From G963664835 sp965220775 (GTDB lineage Bacteria; Chloroflexota; UBA6077; FW602-bin22; JBCLEL01), in contig OZ244845.1 of the NCBI GenBank assembly GCA_965220775.1, positions 2,480,001-2,544,000 on the forward strand: a DNA stretch of 64,000 nucleotides, read 5' to 3'. Positions within the stretch are counted from its first letter, which is position 1. Each line of letters opens with the position of its first letter. Under the pieces are notes generated by a model, which saw nothing but the letters and a program-made list of their open reading frames with translations, was not told the DNA's origin and did no database searches. A program made the translations under genes and the position numbers. Of this stretch, positions 24,713-33,687 are shown one piece after another.

Positions 24713-26565
24713 CGGCCCTCGCCATCCAAGTAGCTCGCTGACTGCAATTCGTAGAGATGGGCGTATTGACCGCCGAGCGTCATAAGATCCGTGTGGCTAC
24801 CCTCTTCCTGAATGCGGCCATCGGCCAGATAGATGATCCGGTCTGCCATTCGAACCGTCGAGAAGCGGTGGCTTATGAGCATTGTCGTGCGGTCCCGGGT
24901 TAGCTGGTGGAAGCGTTGGTAAATTTCATATTCGGTCTCGACATCCAAGTTAGCCGTCGGCTCGTCGAGGACCAAGAGTTGGCTATCGCGCATGAACGCG
25001 CGGGCGAGGGCGACCTTCTGCCACTCGCCGCCGGAAAGCTCCCGACCGCCGAACTCCCGACCTATCCAGGTATCCGGCCCATCGGGCAGCTTCTCCAGTA
25101 GCTCGGCCGCGCCGGCTTTAGAAGCCGCCGCCATAACGTGTTCCGAATTGTTCATCGCCTGAATGCTGCCAAGACCAATGTTTTCGCCGGCGGTTAGCTC
25201 GAAGCGGACGAAGTCCTGGAAAACGGCGCTGATCTCGCGACGCAGGTCTTCAGGGTCGTACTCACGCAGATCAATGCCATCGAGCAAGATGCGGCCGGCC
25301 GATGGGTCGTAGAGTCGCAGAAGCAGCTTCACGATAGTCGTCTTGCCGGCGCCGTTGCGTCCCACCAATGCCAGGCATTCGCCTTTGTCGATGGAGAACG
25401 ACAGGTTCCTAAGGACCGGCGTGGGGTTGCCCGGATACGAGAAGTGCACCTGTTCGAACACGATGCCCGCTTGAATTGGTCGCGGTGCTGGCGTCGGATT
25501 TGATGGGACCGCCAAGTCGGGCGGCGTTTCTATAACTCGGTACAGACTGGGTAGGAAAACGAACGCCCAGGTGGACACCGTTCCAACCAGGTCCCCCAGC
25601 ACTGGTATGGAAAGCTGAAAAAGAACAGCGGCTCCGCCATACAGCGCCAGATCGCCAATAGAGCGGTCACCTTGGAGGATCAGCCAGACGACATACAGGT
25701 AGACTGCGCCGGAGGCGAGGGCGGAGAGCACGTTTGCCAGCGTGACCGATATCGCAAGCCGACGCCGCAATCGGTCGAGCGATCCCATCGTTCGATCAAA
25801 AAGCTCTTTGTAACGCTGACGGAAAAACGAAGCCAGCCCGTAAAGCCGTACGTCTTTGGCTGGCTCGGGTGTGAGTAGCATATCCCGGCCATACTCGAGC
25901 CGGCGGGATTCCGGAGTCTGTACGTACAGATGATTACCGGTCCTCTGCCGGTAGGCGTGGATACTGGTGATCAACGGAAGAGATGCGACTACAAGGATTG
26001 CCGGTATCAAAGGGCTCAGCGTGAACAAGACAAGGAGCAGACCTATCGAGGTGGTCAAGTACAAAGCAAACTCCGCGCCGTAGAGGAGAACGTACAACCC
26101 GCCGCGAGATGCCCGTCGGCGCGCTATGTCCAAATCGTCGGCGAAAGCCGGGTCCTCGAAACGAGCCAGTCCCCGCCAGCGGTTCGCCGCCAGGATGAGC
26201 TGCTCAGCGATATGTACATTTAACCGCTCGCCGACCAGTGCTTGGAGCGTGCCTTGAAACGGCCGGATGAGATGGCGCCCTGCAATAATGAGTGCGGCGA
26301 GCATGATCCAGACGAGAAGAGATAGCCGTTCGATAAGGGAATCCGCCGACGTGGTCAAGCCCATATCGAGAGCGGCTCGATCGATCACGGCACGCGATAG
26401 GAAGAGTGTCAGCGGTGCCAGGAGGGCCTCGAGCACTGCCAGCGCAAGGATTCCGGCCACTAGAAGTGGACTCGCTCGCCAGGCAAGCCGGATAGCCAGC
26501 CAGGATACTTTGCCGGTGTCTCGCAGGAGCTCAGCCAGTGGTTTCTGTTTGTAGTGCTCTTCCAC
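24709..26565 (-). CDS. ABC exporter half-transporter, copy 1 of the tandem pair (subunit A)
   Basis: 618 residues, same length as 20764-22620, with Walker A GRNGAGKTT, signature ELSGGEWQKVALARA, Walker B LLVLDEPTANLD. First gene of the four-gene, minus-strand block. With its partner it probably forms a heterodimeric exporter. Confidence 0.9.
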   Translation of the reverse strand: MEEHYKQKPLAELLRDTGKVSWLAIRLAWRASPLLVAGILALAVLEALLAPLTLFLSRAVIDRAALDMGLTTSADSLIERLSLLVWIMLAALIIAGRHLIRPFQGTLQALVGERLNVHIAEQLILAANRWRGLARFEDPAFADDLDIARRRASRGGLYVLLYGAEFALYLTTSIGLLLVLFTLSPLIPAILVVASLPLITSIHAYRQRTGNHLYVQTPESRRLEYGRDMLLTPEPAKDVRLYGLASFFRQRYKELFDRTMGSLDRLRRRLAISVTLANVLSALASGAVYLYVVWLILQGDRSIGDLALYGGAAVLFQLSIPVLGDLVGTVSTWAFVFLPSLYRVIETPPDLAVPSNPTPAPRPIQAGIVFEQVHFSYPGNPTPVLRNLSFSIDKGECLALVGRNGAGKTTIVKLLLRLYDPSAGRILLDGIDLREYDPEDLRREISAVFQDFVRFELTAGENIGLGSIQAMNNSEHVMAAASKAGAAELLEKLPDGPDTWIGREFGGRELSGGEWQKVALARAFMRDSQLLVLDEPTANLDVETEYEIYQRFHQLTRDRTTMLISHRFSTVRMADRIIYLADGRIQEEGSHTDLMTLGGQYAHLYELQSASYLDGEGR

Positions 26566-27086
26566 TGCTCTCTATACCAATGTGCCTCGACGGTGATAGA
26601 CGTGGAGGACACCGCCCGTTGCCCTCGCACAGGGACAACCGTTGGTGACGGCAATTGTAAGGACGTCCCGGCGGCGCCGGGCTAGAGATACTACCCCATC
26701 GGTGACTTGCGGGCTAATACCACTTGGAGATGGTTGTTGGGGTAGGATGATGCTTCAATCTCTAGGTTGGGGATCAGGATCGATTAATGTTCGAAATGAC
26801 GTCAATTTGCGTCCGAGTGTTTGGCCCGATGACTGGCCTTTGTTCGGGATCATGTAGGCGCGGAGCGTTCTCTTGTGCAGTCTTGTGAATCTCCGCCGCC
26901 GGAAATGACGCGGTGGGCGGACGATGAGGGCCCGCCGGGATTCTCGCGAGAACGTGCATTCGGCATGCTTAGTCCATTCCGCCTGTTGACACCCTGGGGC
27001 CACAAGCATTATCCTGCTCACCGATTCACGTTTTGGAAGGCCCCAACCGAACCCGCGTTGCGCTGGATTTTTAGCGAGGAGGTCGG
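26566..27086. other. divergent intergenic region between the ABC block and the PhyH gene
   Basis: About 520 bases with no credible gene. It should hold the promoters of the minus-strand ABC block and of the plus-strand catabolic genes. Frames that cross it lack any recognisable protein motif. A ribosome binding site, GAGGAGG, lies at 27076-27082. Confidence 0.5.
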
Positions 27087-27869
27087 ATGGCTGTCCAAGC
27101 CTCCGCCACAACCGAGTCGCATCTTCTCCACTTCCGCGCCTTTGGATTTGTAGTACTCAGACAACTGTTTGAGCCGGAGGAGATCGAGCATTACGGTCGG
27201 GCCCTCGAAGCCGTCATGCTTAGACTGCGGGGCGGCACTGACTTCGCCGGCATCCAGCGTGAGAGCGTGGAGCCAATCATCGAAGAGGATCCCGACACGT
27301 TCTACCCGCTGTTGGATGACTGCCGGCTGCTGGACGCAGTCGAGGGGATCCTGGGTGAAGATTGTCTTTACACTGGCGGCAACGATGGCAATCTATATGT
27401 CGGCGACACGAGATGGCACTCGGATAGCGACCATCCCCACGACGTTGTGCAACTGAAGACCGCCATCTACTGCGATCCGGTCGCGGATGGCGCCGGCTGC
27501 CTGAGTGTGATCCCGGGCAGTCATCATTCAGCGTACTCCCTTCAGTTACGGCAGGCGGTCGATGAAGGCCTCCTGTGGGTCAATTCGCCGGACTGGCCGG
27601 GAAGGCAACCGCTGGAATCCTCCCCGGGAGATATTGTTGCGTTCGACCACCGACTTTGGCATTCCTCTTGGGGCGGTAAGCCTGGGCGTAGAATGTTTAC
27701 GTTCAACTGGGTCAGGTACCCGAAGACGCATTGGGAAGAGACTTGGCTCTACGGATTCTATGCTGCGCTGAACAAACGAAACGGTCGCCAGTTGAGCGAC
27801 CGCTTATGGAACACGGCAGGCCGTCGCCGCAAACAGAAGATCGCCAAATTCATCGAAATGGGACTCTAG
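27087..27869 (+). CDS. phytanoyl-CoA dioxygenase (PhyH) family protein, no. 1
   Basis: 260 residues with a strong GAGGAGG site before the ATG. Fe(II)/2-oxoglutarate oxygenase fold: RAFGFVVLRQLF at the N-terminus, HSD as the HxD pair (about residue 111), CLSVIPGSHH, and the distal His in FDHRLWHSSW followed by GRRMFTFNW with the Arg that would hold 2-oxoglutarate. It is probably a hydroxylase of a small organic substrate; the name reflects the family, not phytanate use. First gene of the plus-strand catabolic region. Confidence 0.85.
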   Translation: MAVQASATTESHLLHFRAFGFVVLRQLFEPEEIEHYGRALEAVMLRLRGGTDFAGIQRESVEPIIEEDPDTFYPLLDDCRLLDAVEGILGEDCLYTGGNDGNLYVGDTRWHSDSDHPHDVVQLKTAIYCDPVADGAGCLSVIPGSHHSAYSLQLRQAVDEGLLWVNSPDWPGRQPLESSPGDIVAFDHRLWHSSWGGKPGRRMFTFNWVRYPKTHWEETWLYGFYAALNKRNGRQLSDRLWNTAGRRRKQKIAKFIEMGL

Positions 27870-27980
27870 ACCAACCCAGCTAAACAGGTCGAGAACGATT
27901 CGAGTATGGGGGTAATAACTGACACTGTAGGATCAGCCAGATTCATTCGAACAATTTTGAAATAGGGAGAGGTTCTTAAG

Positions 27981-29540
27981 ATGTTAGACAAACTCGCAAC
28001 ACGCAGGTTTGCTCGTCGCTCATTCCTGGCCGGCCTTGGCGCTAGCGCGGCGCTGCCGATCTTGGCTGCGTGCCAGCCACAGATCGTCGAAAAGGTGGTA
28101 GAAAAGCCGGTCGATAGGGTTGTTACCCAGGTGGTTGAGCGGGTGGTGGAAAAAGAGGTTGAAAGGGTAGTTACCCAGGTAATCGAAAGAGAGAAGATCG
28201 TACAGGTTGAGAAGCCAGTCGAAATCGTCAAAGAGACGGTGGTCGAGAAGATCGTCGAGGTCCCGGCTATGGGGCCGGAGTTGGTCGAGGTCACGCTTAG
28301 CCACTGGGTGGGCAACTTCCTGACGCCGGTACACAACATCGTCGCGGACAAGGCCGGCATCAAGGTCAGCGAGGAGAGCGTTCCCGAGTACAACGACAAG
28401 ATCAGGCTGCAGCTGGCTTCCGGCACCGCGCCGGACGCGATGTGGATCTCGTCGACCCATGCCGGCGACTACTTCCCGTCCGGCAACTTCGAGGCCCTGG
28501 ATCGTTTCTTTCCGACATTCGATTTCGACCAGTCCAGGTTTTATTGGGATACCGTCGAGGCCGGCGGCTACAACGGGGAGACCTATGGTCTGGACATGTA
28601 TGCAGGTCACCCGGGCGCTATGTTCATCAACGTCGATTTGATGGAGGAGCTTGGCGTGCGCAAGGAGCTGCCGCTGTGGCACCGGGTGATGACGGATGAA
28701 GAGCTTGCCCGATGGGACGAGTGGAGCTGGAGTGACTTCTTGATCTTTGCTGACTCGATCAAAGACGAGTTCGACGGCTGGGTGGCCGGAGGGGGCGCCA
28801 CGGGCGGCTGGGGTTACCACGCGAAGGAGTTGGTGGTATCAAACGGCGCTCGCGTATTCGACTCGTCACCCAATTGGTTCTTTACAGAGACGAAGTGCAC
28901 GCTCGACTCGCCCGAGTCCATCGATATGTTGCGAGACCTGACCAATCTCAGAATCAACAAGTACGTGCCTTCGGCTGCCGATGAGAAGGCGGTGCCGGGC
29001 GGCCTGTTCCGAGCCGGCAAGGTGTTCATGATGTTCGCATCGGCGGTCGAAAAATGGCTGCCGAGGGAGACGGTCAACTTCCCGATGACGGTGATGCACT
29101 TCCCCATTGCGAAGGACCGAGTAAGTCACGTCGGGCAGGACTACCTGACGCTCAACGCGAACTCCAAGGTCAAGGACGAGGCCGCGAATTTCATCTTCAC
29201 CCGGATCACGGACCACGACGCGCTCAAAGCGTTCGTGAACATTGTCGGCCTCGCGCCCTCCTACGACGGTGTCGAGATCTACAATGGGGTGACGGACGAC
29301 TACATCAAGATGATCCTGGCGACCGGCATTTCCCGGTTCGAGAACTCCTCGCCATATGCGGGCACCGGCAAGGAGATCGCGTTCCATTACCCGGTCCACG
29401 ACGGGGTGAAGGCGCCGGAGTTCCTCAGGAAGAACATAAGTAACGCTATGCAGGCCGCAACGCTGGGAGAGGGCGACATCGAGTCGAACATCAAATCGGC
29501 TGTCGCCAATATCAACGAGGAGATCGACAGCAAGTCATAG
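27981..29540 (+). CDS. ABC transporter extracellular solute-binding lipoprotein (sugar type)
   Basis: 519 residues. Tat-type signal (ARRSFLAGLGASAALPILAAC) ending in a lipobox Cys. The mature chain opens with about 60 residues of a charged heptad-like repeat (VEKVVEKPVDRVVTQVV and similar), typical of Chloroflexota binding lipoproteins and probably a stalk holding the binding domain away from the membrane. The rest is a family 1 (MalE/UgpB-like) binding protein: VEVTLSHWVG, LQLASGTAPDAMWIS, FVNIVGLAPS. It works with the permeases at 31759-33618. A terminator follows at 29594. Confidence 0.9.
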   Translation: MLDKLATRRFARRSFLAGLGASAALPILAACQPQIVEKVVEKPVDRVVTQVVERVVEKEVERVVTQVIEREKIVQVEKPVEIVKETVVEKIVEVPAMGPELVEVTLSHWVGNFLTPVHNIVADKAGIKVSEESVPEYNDKIRLQLASGTAPDAMWISSTHAGDYFPSGNFEALDRFFPTFDFDQSRFYWDTVEAGGYNGETYGLDMYAGHPGAMFINVDLMEELGVRKELPLWHRVMTDEELARWDEWSWSDFLIFADSIKDEFDGWVAGGGATGGWGYHAKELVVSNGARVFDSSPNWFFTETKCTLDSPESIDMLRDLTNLRINKYVPSAADEKAVPGGLFRAGKVFMMFASAVEKWLPRETVNFPMTVMHFPIAKDRVSHVGQDYLTLNANSKVKDEAANFIFTRITDHDALKAFVNIVGLAPSYDGVEIYNGVTDDYIKMILATGISRFENSSPYAGTGKEIAFHYPVHDGVKAPEFLRKNISNAMQAATLGEGDIESNIKSAVANINEEIDSKS

Positions 29541-29593
29541 CCGGCCGATTCGTCCCCGCCAGCGATCGCGAGCTCGCGTTCACGGCAAAATTC

Positions 29594-29625
29594 GAGGGGC
29601 AGATGGATATCTGCCCCTCTCTATT
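29594..29625 (+). terminator. intrinsic terminator after the solute-binding protein gene
   Basis: Perfect 11-bp stem, GAGGGGCAGAT (29594-29604) with ATCTGCCCCTC (29609-29619), GGAT loop, then TCTATT. The tract is short on T but the stem is strong. It would raise the amount of binding protein relative to the permeases by ending or processing the transcript here. Confidence 0.7.
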
Positions 29626-29704
29626 AGATCGAAACTGGAGCGTGGTGCCGCGATTGAGTGACTCACCCAGTCAAAGCTCAGGTGATTAGGTAAAGGTGTT
29701 CAAC

Positions 29705-30457
29705 ATGTCAGTTTCTGCCGGCATCGACCTAGATGAACTGAAGGTCGAGATGGATGAATATGGATATGTCATCATCAAAGAGCTGATCCCGTCGGACGAT
29801 GCGCTACGCATGGCCGACCGGCTGATGGAGATAATGCTCCAGCTGCCGGACGCGGACAAGCCCAATCAGAACCTGGGGGGCATGTTCAACTACTTCGAAC
29901 CGGATGAGCTTCCCCTTTTCACCACGCTGATCACCAATCCCGTCTTCCTGGAGATCTCCCGACATCTATTGGGGGATCAATTCATGCTGGCCGGCTCCGG
30001 CTGCAACTGGTGGAAGCCCGGCGCGCCGGCCCAGGGTTTGCACGCGGACGTACCAGTTGGCTGGATGTTGGGAAACGGCCTGCCGGTGCCGAACGTATGC
30101 CTGATGGTCAACTGTCTGTGGATGCTTACCGAATTTACAGCGGGGAATGGCGCGACGCGGGTGGTGCCGTTCAGCCATCTCAGCGGGCGGGTGCCTCGCA
30201 CGGGCATCGACTATCGGCACAGAGTAGCAGCGGAGGGGCCTCCGGGATCAATCATTATCTTCGACGGCAGGATATGGCACCAGGCCGGCGAGAACGTCAG
30301 CAAGGATAGTCAACGAGTCGGGGTATCGTCTGGCTATTGTAGTGGCATGATCGATCCGACCGGTCCTGCCACCAATTGGGTGATGTTTAAACAAAGCGTG
30401 TGGGACCGGATGCCAAAGCTCGTCCAAGAGATGAGCCCGCACGTGATCGAAGGCTGA
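29705..30457 (+). CDS. phytanoyl-CoA dioxygenase (PhyH) family protein, no. 2
   Basis: 250 residues from the ATG at 29705, chosen over the GTG at 29696 because AAAGGTG lies seven bases upstream. MDEYGYVIIKELIPSDDALRMADRL is the usual N-terminal helix and strand. HxD is HAD (about residue 113), and the distal His is in IFDGRIWHQAGEN, with Arg in QRVGVSSGYC. It lies between the binding protein and permease genes, so it probably acts on the imported compound or an early product. Confidence 0.83.
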   Translation: MSVSAGIDLDELKVEMDEYGYVIIKELIPSDDALRMADRLMEIMLQLPDADKPNQNLGGMFNYFEPDELPLFTTLITNPVFLEISRHLLGDQFMLAGSGCNWWKPGAPAQGLHADVPVGWMLGNGLPVPNVCLMVNCLWMLTEFTAGNGATRVVPFSHLSGRVPRTGIDYRHRVAAEGPPGSIIIFDGRIWHQAGENVSKDSQRVGVSSGYCSGMIDPTGPATNWVMFKQSVWDRMPKLVQEMSPHVIEG

Positions 30458-30489
30458 TGTACGACCAAGCGGGTGGCAATAGGTAGACG

Positions 30490-31716
30490 ATGAAAGTTAG
30501 CCGGGACCAACTGATCGAAGACGGCTACATAATACTGCGCGAGGTCGTGCCGCCGGACTCACTCGAAGACCTACGCGTCAGCGCAGAGAAAATGGTCCAG
30601 CGGCAGAAGGCGATCTGGGCGTGCGAGCGTGGGCCGGCCGATCCGCCGGGCGGCGTCTGGGAGACGGCGCCCCAACCTCGGCTGGTGATCAATGGATTCG
30701 CCGGGACGGACGGCGTCGAACTGGTCGACGAAGAGACGGCGCCGGTCGTGGAGTTCTGGTTGCACGAAAACGTGCTGGGAGTCAGCACCGAGCTGCTGTG
30801 CGACCCCGATGCCGGCGTAACCGAGATGATGATGATGTGCAACCCGGTGCGCAACCACGGGCCGGCGGACTGGCACCGCGACGTGAGCGCCACGTTCCAC
30901 GGCCCGTTGCAGGCTTTCGTAGACGACGTGTTGGAGAATGGGCCAAGGTATGTCCAGTGGAATATACCGCTCTACGACGATAGCGTATTGTGGGTGGTGC
31001 CCGGGAGCCACCGCCGGGTGAATACGCCGGAGGAGAACCGCAGACTGGACGCGGATCCTAGAGTCCCATTACCGGGCAGTGTATGCACCGGTCTAAAGGC
31101 GGGTGACGGGGTCGTCTACATGCAGCCGATCCTCCACTGGGCAAGCAACTACAGCACGATGTTGCGGCGAACGATCCACGGAGGGTTCTGTACGTGGTCA
31201 GGGTACAGAGACCTGAGCTTCACCGAGTACTTAACGCCTTCCGCAAAGTCGACATTCGACGGCTGGTTGCGACGCAGCGGACGGATGCAGGACCTGACGG
31301 AGTCGGCGCTCAGGGCAGCGACGGCCGGAGACGTGACGGCGTACCGCAGAGCCCTGGAGGGCCTTCAGCCCGGCATTGGACCCGCCGGCGGGAACCTGTT
31401 GACCGTGTATCTCTCAAAGGTCGCCAAGAACATCCGGGAGTTGAAGCGTCCCGACCTCGACGATTTGCCCGCTGCCAGGCGTACAGCGGTGGGCGCCGGA
31501 CTGACAATAACTTTGAACTGGGGAGCGCAGTTCGCCGACCGGTTCTCCTGGCCAGAGGCCCAAGCCATATGGCGACGTTTCGAGCCGATAGATACCGGCC
31601 TGCAGGCCGACGAAGCCCAACCAGCGCCCGGTCTGCAGCAGGAGCCTACGAGATACTACTCCAACGAACTACCGGCCGAAGTCAGCTTCGAACGGTTCGT
31701 GGCCGGCTGGGTTTAG
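30490..31716 (+). CDS. phytanoyl-CoA dioxygenase (PhyH) family protein, no. 3, with C-terminal extension
   Basis: 408 residues, longer than the 250-320 of its relatives. Oxygenase core in about the first 240: LIEDGYIILREVVPPDSLEDL, HxD in DWHRDVSATFHGP, VVPGSHRRV, distal His in PILHWASNYSTMLRRTIHGGF. The remaining 160 residues are largely helical and charged and match no domain I recognise. It lies 32 bases after PhyH no. 2 and 42 before the permease gene, so one transcript is likely. Confidence 0.8.
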   Translation: MKVSRDQLIEDGYIILREVVPPDSLEDLRVSAEKMVQRQKAIWACERGPADPPGGVWETAPQPRLVINGFAGTDGVELVDEETAPVVEFWLHENVLGVSTELLCDPDAGVTEMMMMCNPVRNHGPADWHRDVSATFHGPLQAFVDDVLENGPRYVQWNIPLYDDSVLWVVPGSHRRVNTPEENRRLDADPRVPLPGSVCTGLKAGDGVVYMQPILHWASNYSTMLRRTIHGGFCTWSGYRDLSFTEYLTPSAKSTFDGWLRRSGRMQDLTESALRAATAGDVTAYRRALEGLQPGIGPAGGNLLTVYLSKVAKNIRELKRPDLDDLPAARRTAVGAGLTITLNWGAQFADRFSWPEAQAIWRRFEPIDTGLQADEAQPAPGLQQEPTRYYSNELPAEVSFERFVAGWV

Positions 31717-31758
31717 AGCTATGAGGACAGGTACTATCGAAGACTTGGGGATGACGCG

Positions 31759-32685
31759 ATGGCCGTAAGGGCAATAGAGGCGGCGCTGGGCCGGCGACTA
31801 AAGCTGGCCGAACGCGAGGCGATAGACGGCTATATCTGCGTCTCACCCTGGGTCATAGGGTTCCTCATCTTCATTCTTGGAATGATGGTATTTTCTCTCT
31901 ACACCTCCTTTACCGAATACGACATCATCAAGCCGGCCAAATGGATCGGGTTTGGCAATTACGAGAAGATGTTCTTCCGTGACGACTTGTTCTGGTGGTC
32001 ATGGTCCCGTACCGCGATCTACTCGATTGTCACGGTACCGTTGGGCGTGGTCATCGCCTACGCCCTGGCGGTATTGCTCAACCAGAAGGTATTGGCCCTC
32101 TCATTCTGGCGCACACTGTTCTATATGCCGGTGGTTGTACCGGCGGTAGCAGCGGCATACATCTTCGGCTGGCTATTCGCGCCGGAGGTTGGGCTGATAA
32201 ACGGCTTTCTCAAATTAGCCGGGATGGCGGACCCGCCCAGATGGTTCGATTCGCTGCAGTGGGCGCTGCCTGGGATGGTAATTCTGACCACCTGGGGGGC
32301 CGGCGGCGGCCTCATCCTGTACCTTGCGGCCCTCCAATCAGTGCCGACCGAGCTATACGATGCCGGCAAAGTCGATGGCGCCAACGCTTGGATTCGCTTC
32401 TGGTCCATCACCATTCCAATGACCTCGCCGGTCGTGCTATTCACTACCATTATCGGGATTATCAATTCCTTCCAAGTGTTCACCGGCGCTTTCCTGCTAA
32501 CCGAGGGTGGGCCGGTCAACGCAACGATGTTCATCGTGCTCTATCTCTATCAAAAGGGATGGCAAGAGTTCCAGATGGGATACGCCTCTGCCCTCGCTTG
32601 GGGTTTGTTTGTCGTCATCATGGCGTTGACCGCTCTAGTGTTGTACACCAGTAGGCGCTTCGTCTACTACGCCGGCTCGGACTGA
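31759..32685 (+). CDS. ABC sugar permease, MalF/UgpA type
   Basis: 308 residues with six predicted membrane helices (the first about 30-52). The cytoplasmic EAA loop is present as ELYDAGKVDGANAWIRFWSITIPMTSPV. It pairs with the MalG-type permease 12 bases downstream and the binding protein at 27981-29540. No ATPase is encoded nearby, so a shared MsmK/UgpC-like ATPase elsewhere is needed. Confidence 0.92.
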   Translation: MAVRAIEAALGRRLKLAEREAIDGYICVSPWVIGFLIFILGMMVFSLYTSFTEYDIIKPAKWIGFGNYEKMFFRDDLFWWSWSRTAIYSIVTVPLGVVIAYALAVLLNQKVLALSFWRTLFYMPVVVPAVAAAYIFGWLFAPEVGLINGFLKLAGMADPPRWFDSLQWALPGMVILTTWGAGGGLILYLAALQSVPTELYDAGKVDGANAWIRFWSITIPMTSPVVLFTTIIGIINSFQVFTGAFLLTEGGPVNATMFIVLYLYQKGWQEFQMGYASALAWGLFVVIMALTALVLYTSRRFVYYAGSD

Positions 32686-32697
32686 GGAGGACCACCC

Positions 32698-33618
32698 ATG
32701 GCACTTGCCAAGAGTTCACAGCTGCCGGTGCGCGATCGAGCCGGCGATTCCGAGCGAGCCCGGCGCGGGGCCCGAGGGCTTGTCGGACGCAGTCTCCTGT
32801 ACCTGACGCTGGTTGCTGGCGCCATAGTGTTTACGCTACCAACCTTCTGGATGATCAGCACTAGCTTGAAGATGCCGTGGCAAGCCACCGCGTTTCCGCC
32901 GGAGTTTATTCCGAACCCTTGGGCGTTTGAGACCTATGCCGAATCTTGGGAGCAGTTTCCTTTCTGGGTATCCTTGAAGAACACGATGGTCATTGAGTTG
33001 GGTGTGCTGGTTGGACGTCTGCTGTCGGCCTCGCTGGTCGCCTACGGATTCGCACGGTTGCGGTTCCCGGGTAGAGAGTGGCTTTTCCTAGTAGTGCTGA
33101 GCACACTAATGATCCCCTATCACGTCACTCTGGTGCCCCAATACCTCCTGTTCAAGGAGCTCGGATGGCTGAACACGCCGCTTCCGCTGATTGTGCCTTG
33201 GTGGTTCGGCGGCGGCGCGTTCTTTATCTTTCTGCTGCGACAGTTCTTCCGCAGCATCAACCGCGAAATGGATGAGGCGGCGCGCATTGACGGATGCGGG
33301 ACGTTCACGACGTTTTGGTACATCCTGCTGCCGATGTCGCTGCCGGCACTGGGCGTAGTTGCGATATTCACGTTCCTGAACGAGTGGAACGATTTCCTGG
33401 CACCCCTCATCTACCTGAACACGGAAGACACCCAGACGCTGGCAATCGCAATACAGTTCTGGAGAAACCATGCCACTCTGGCAGTACAATGGCAGCGGGC
33501 CACGTTCCCGCAAACGATGGCGATGTCGACGATCCTGACCATTCCGCCAGTATTGGTCTTCTTCGTCTTGCAGCGCTATTTCATCCAGGGCATCGTCGTT
33601 ACGGGAGTGAAGGGATAG
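32698..33618 (+). CDS. ABC sugar permease, MalG/UgpE type
   Basis: 306 residues, start ATG with GAGGAGG upstream. It has a helix at about 33-55 and five more, and the EAA loop EMDEAARIDGCGTFTTFWYILLPMSLPAL typical of carbohydrate permeases. Together with the preceding gene it forms the membrane channel. The import operon ends here, with a 20-bp palindrome spanning the stop codon. Confidence 0.92.
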   Translation: MALAKSSQLPVRDRAGDSERARRGARGLVGRSLLYLTLVAGAIVFTLPTFWMISTSLKMPWQATAFPPEFIPNPWAFETYAESWEQFPFWVSLKNTMVIELGVLVGRLLSASLVAYGFARLRFPGREWLFLVVLSTLMIPYHVTLVPQYLLFKELGWLNTPLPLIVPWWFGGGAFFIFLLRQFFRSINREMDEAARIDGCGTFTTFWYILLPMSLPALGVVAIFTFLNEWNDFLAPLIYLNTEDTQTLAIAIQFWRNHATLAVQWQRATFPQTMAMSTILTIPPVLVFFVLQRYFIQGIVVTGVKG

Positions 33619-33633
33619 GCGCCGGCGCCTATC
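33614..33633 (+). terminator. perfect 20-bp palindrome at the end of the permease operon
   Basis: GATAGGCGCC followed by its exact reverse complement, covering the stop codon. It could fold as a GC-rich hairpin and end transcription or protect the mRNA, but no T-run follows; a protein-binding site is the alternative. Confidence 0.35.
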
Positions 33634-33687
33634 TCAGCTTGAACCGACAACTGGCCGGGTCGGCAATGGCAGCCGGCCCTGCAAACC

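Noticed and set aside
26755..27111. A 118-residue minus-strand frame before the first PhyH gene
   Set aside because: Arg-rich, no motif, overlaps the ribosome binding site and start of PhyH; treated as a shadow.
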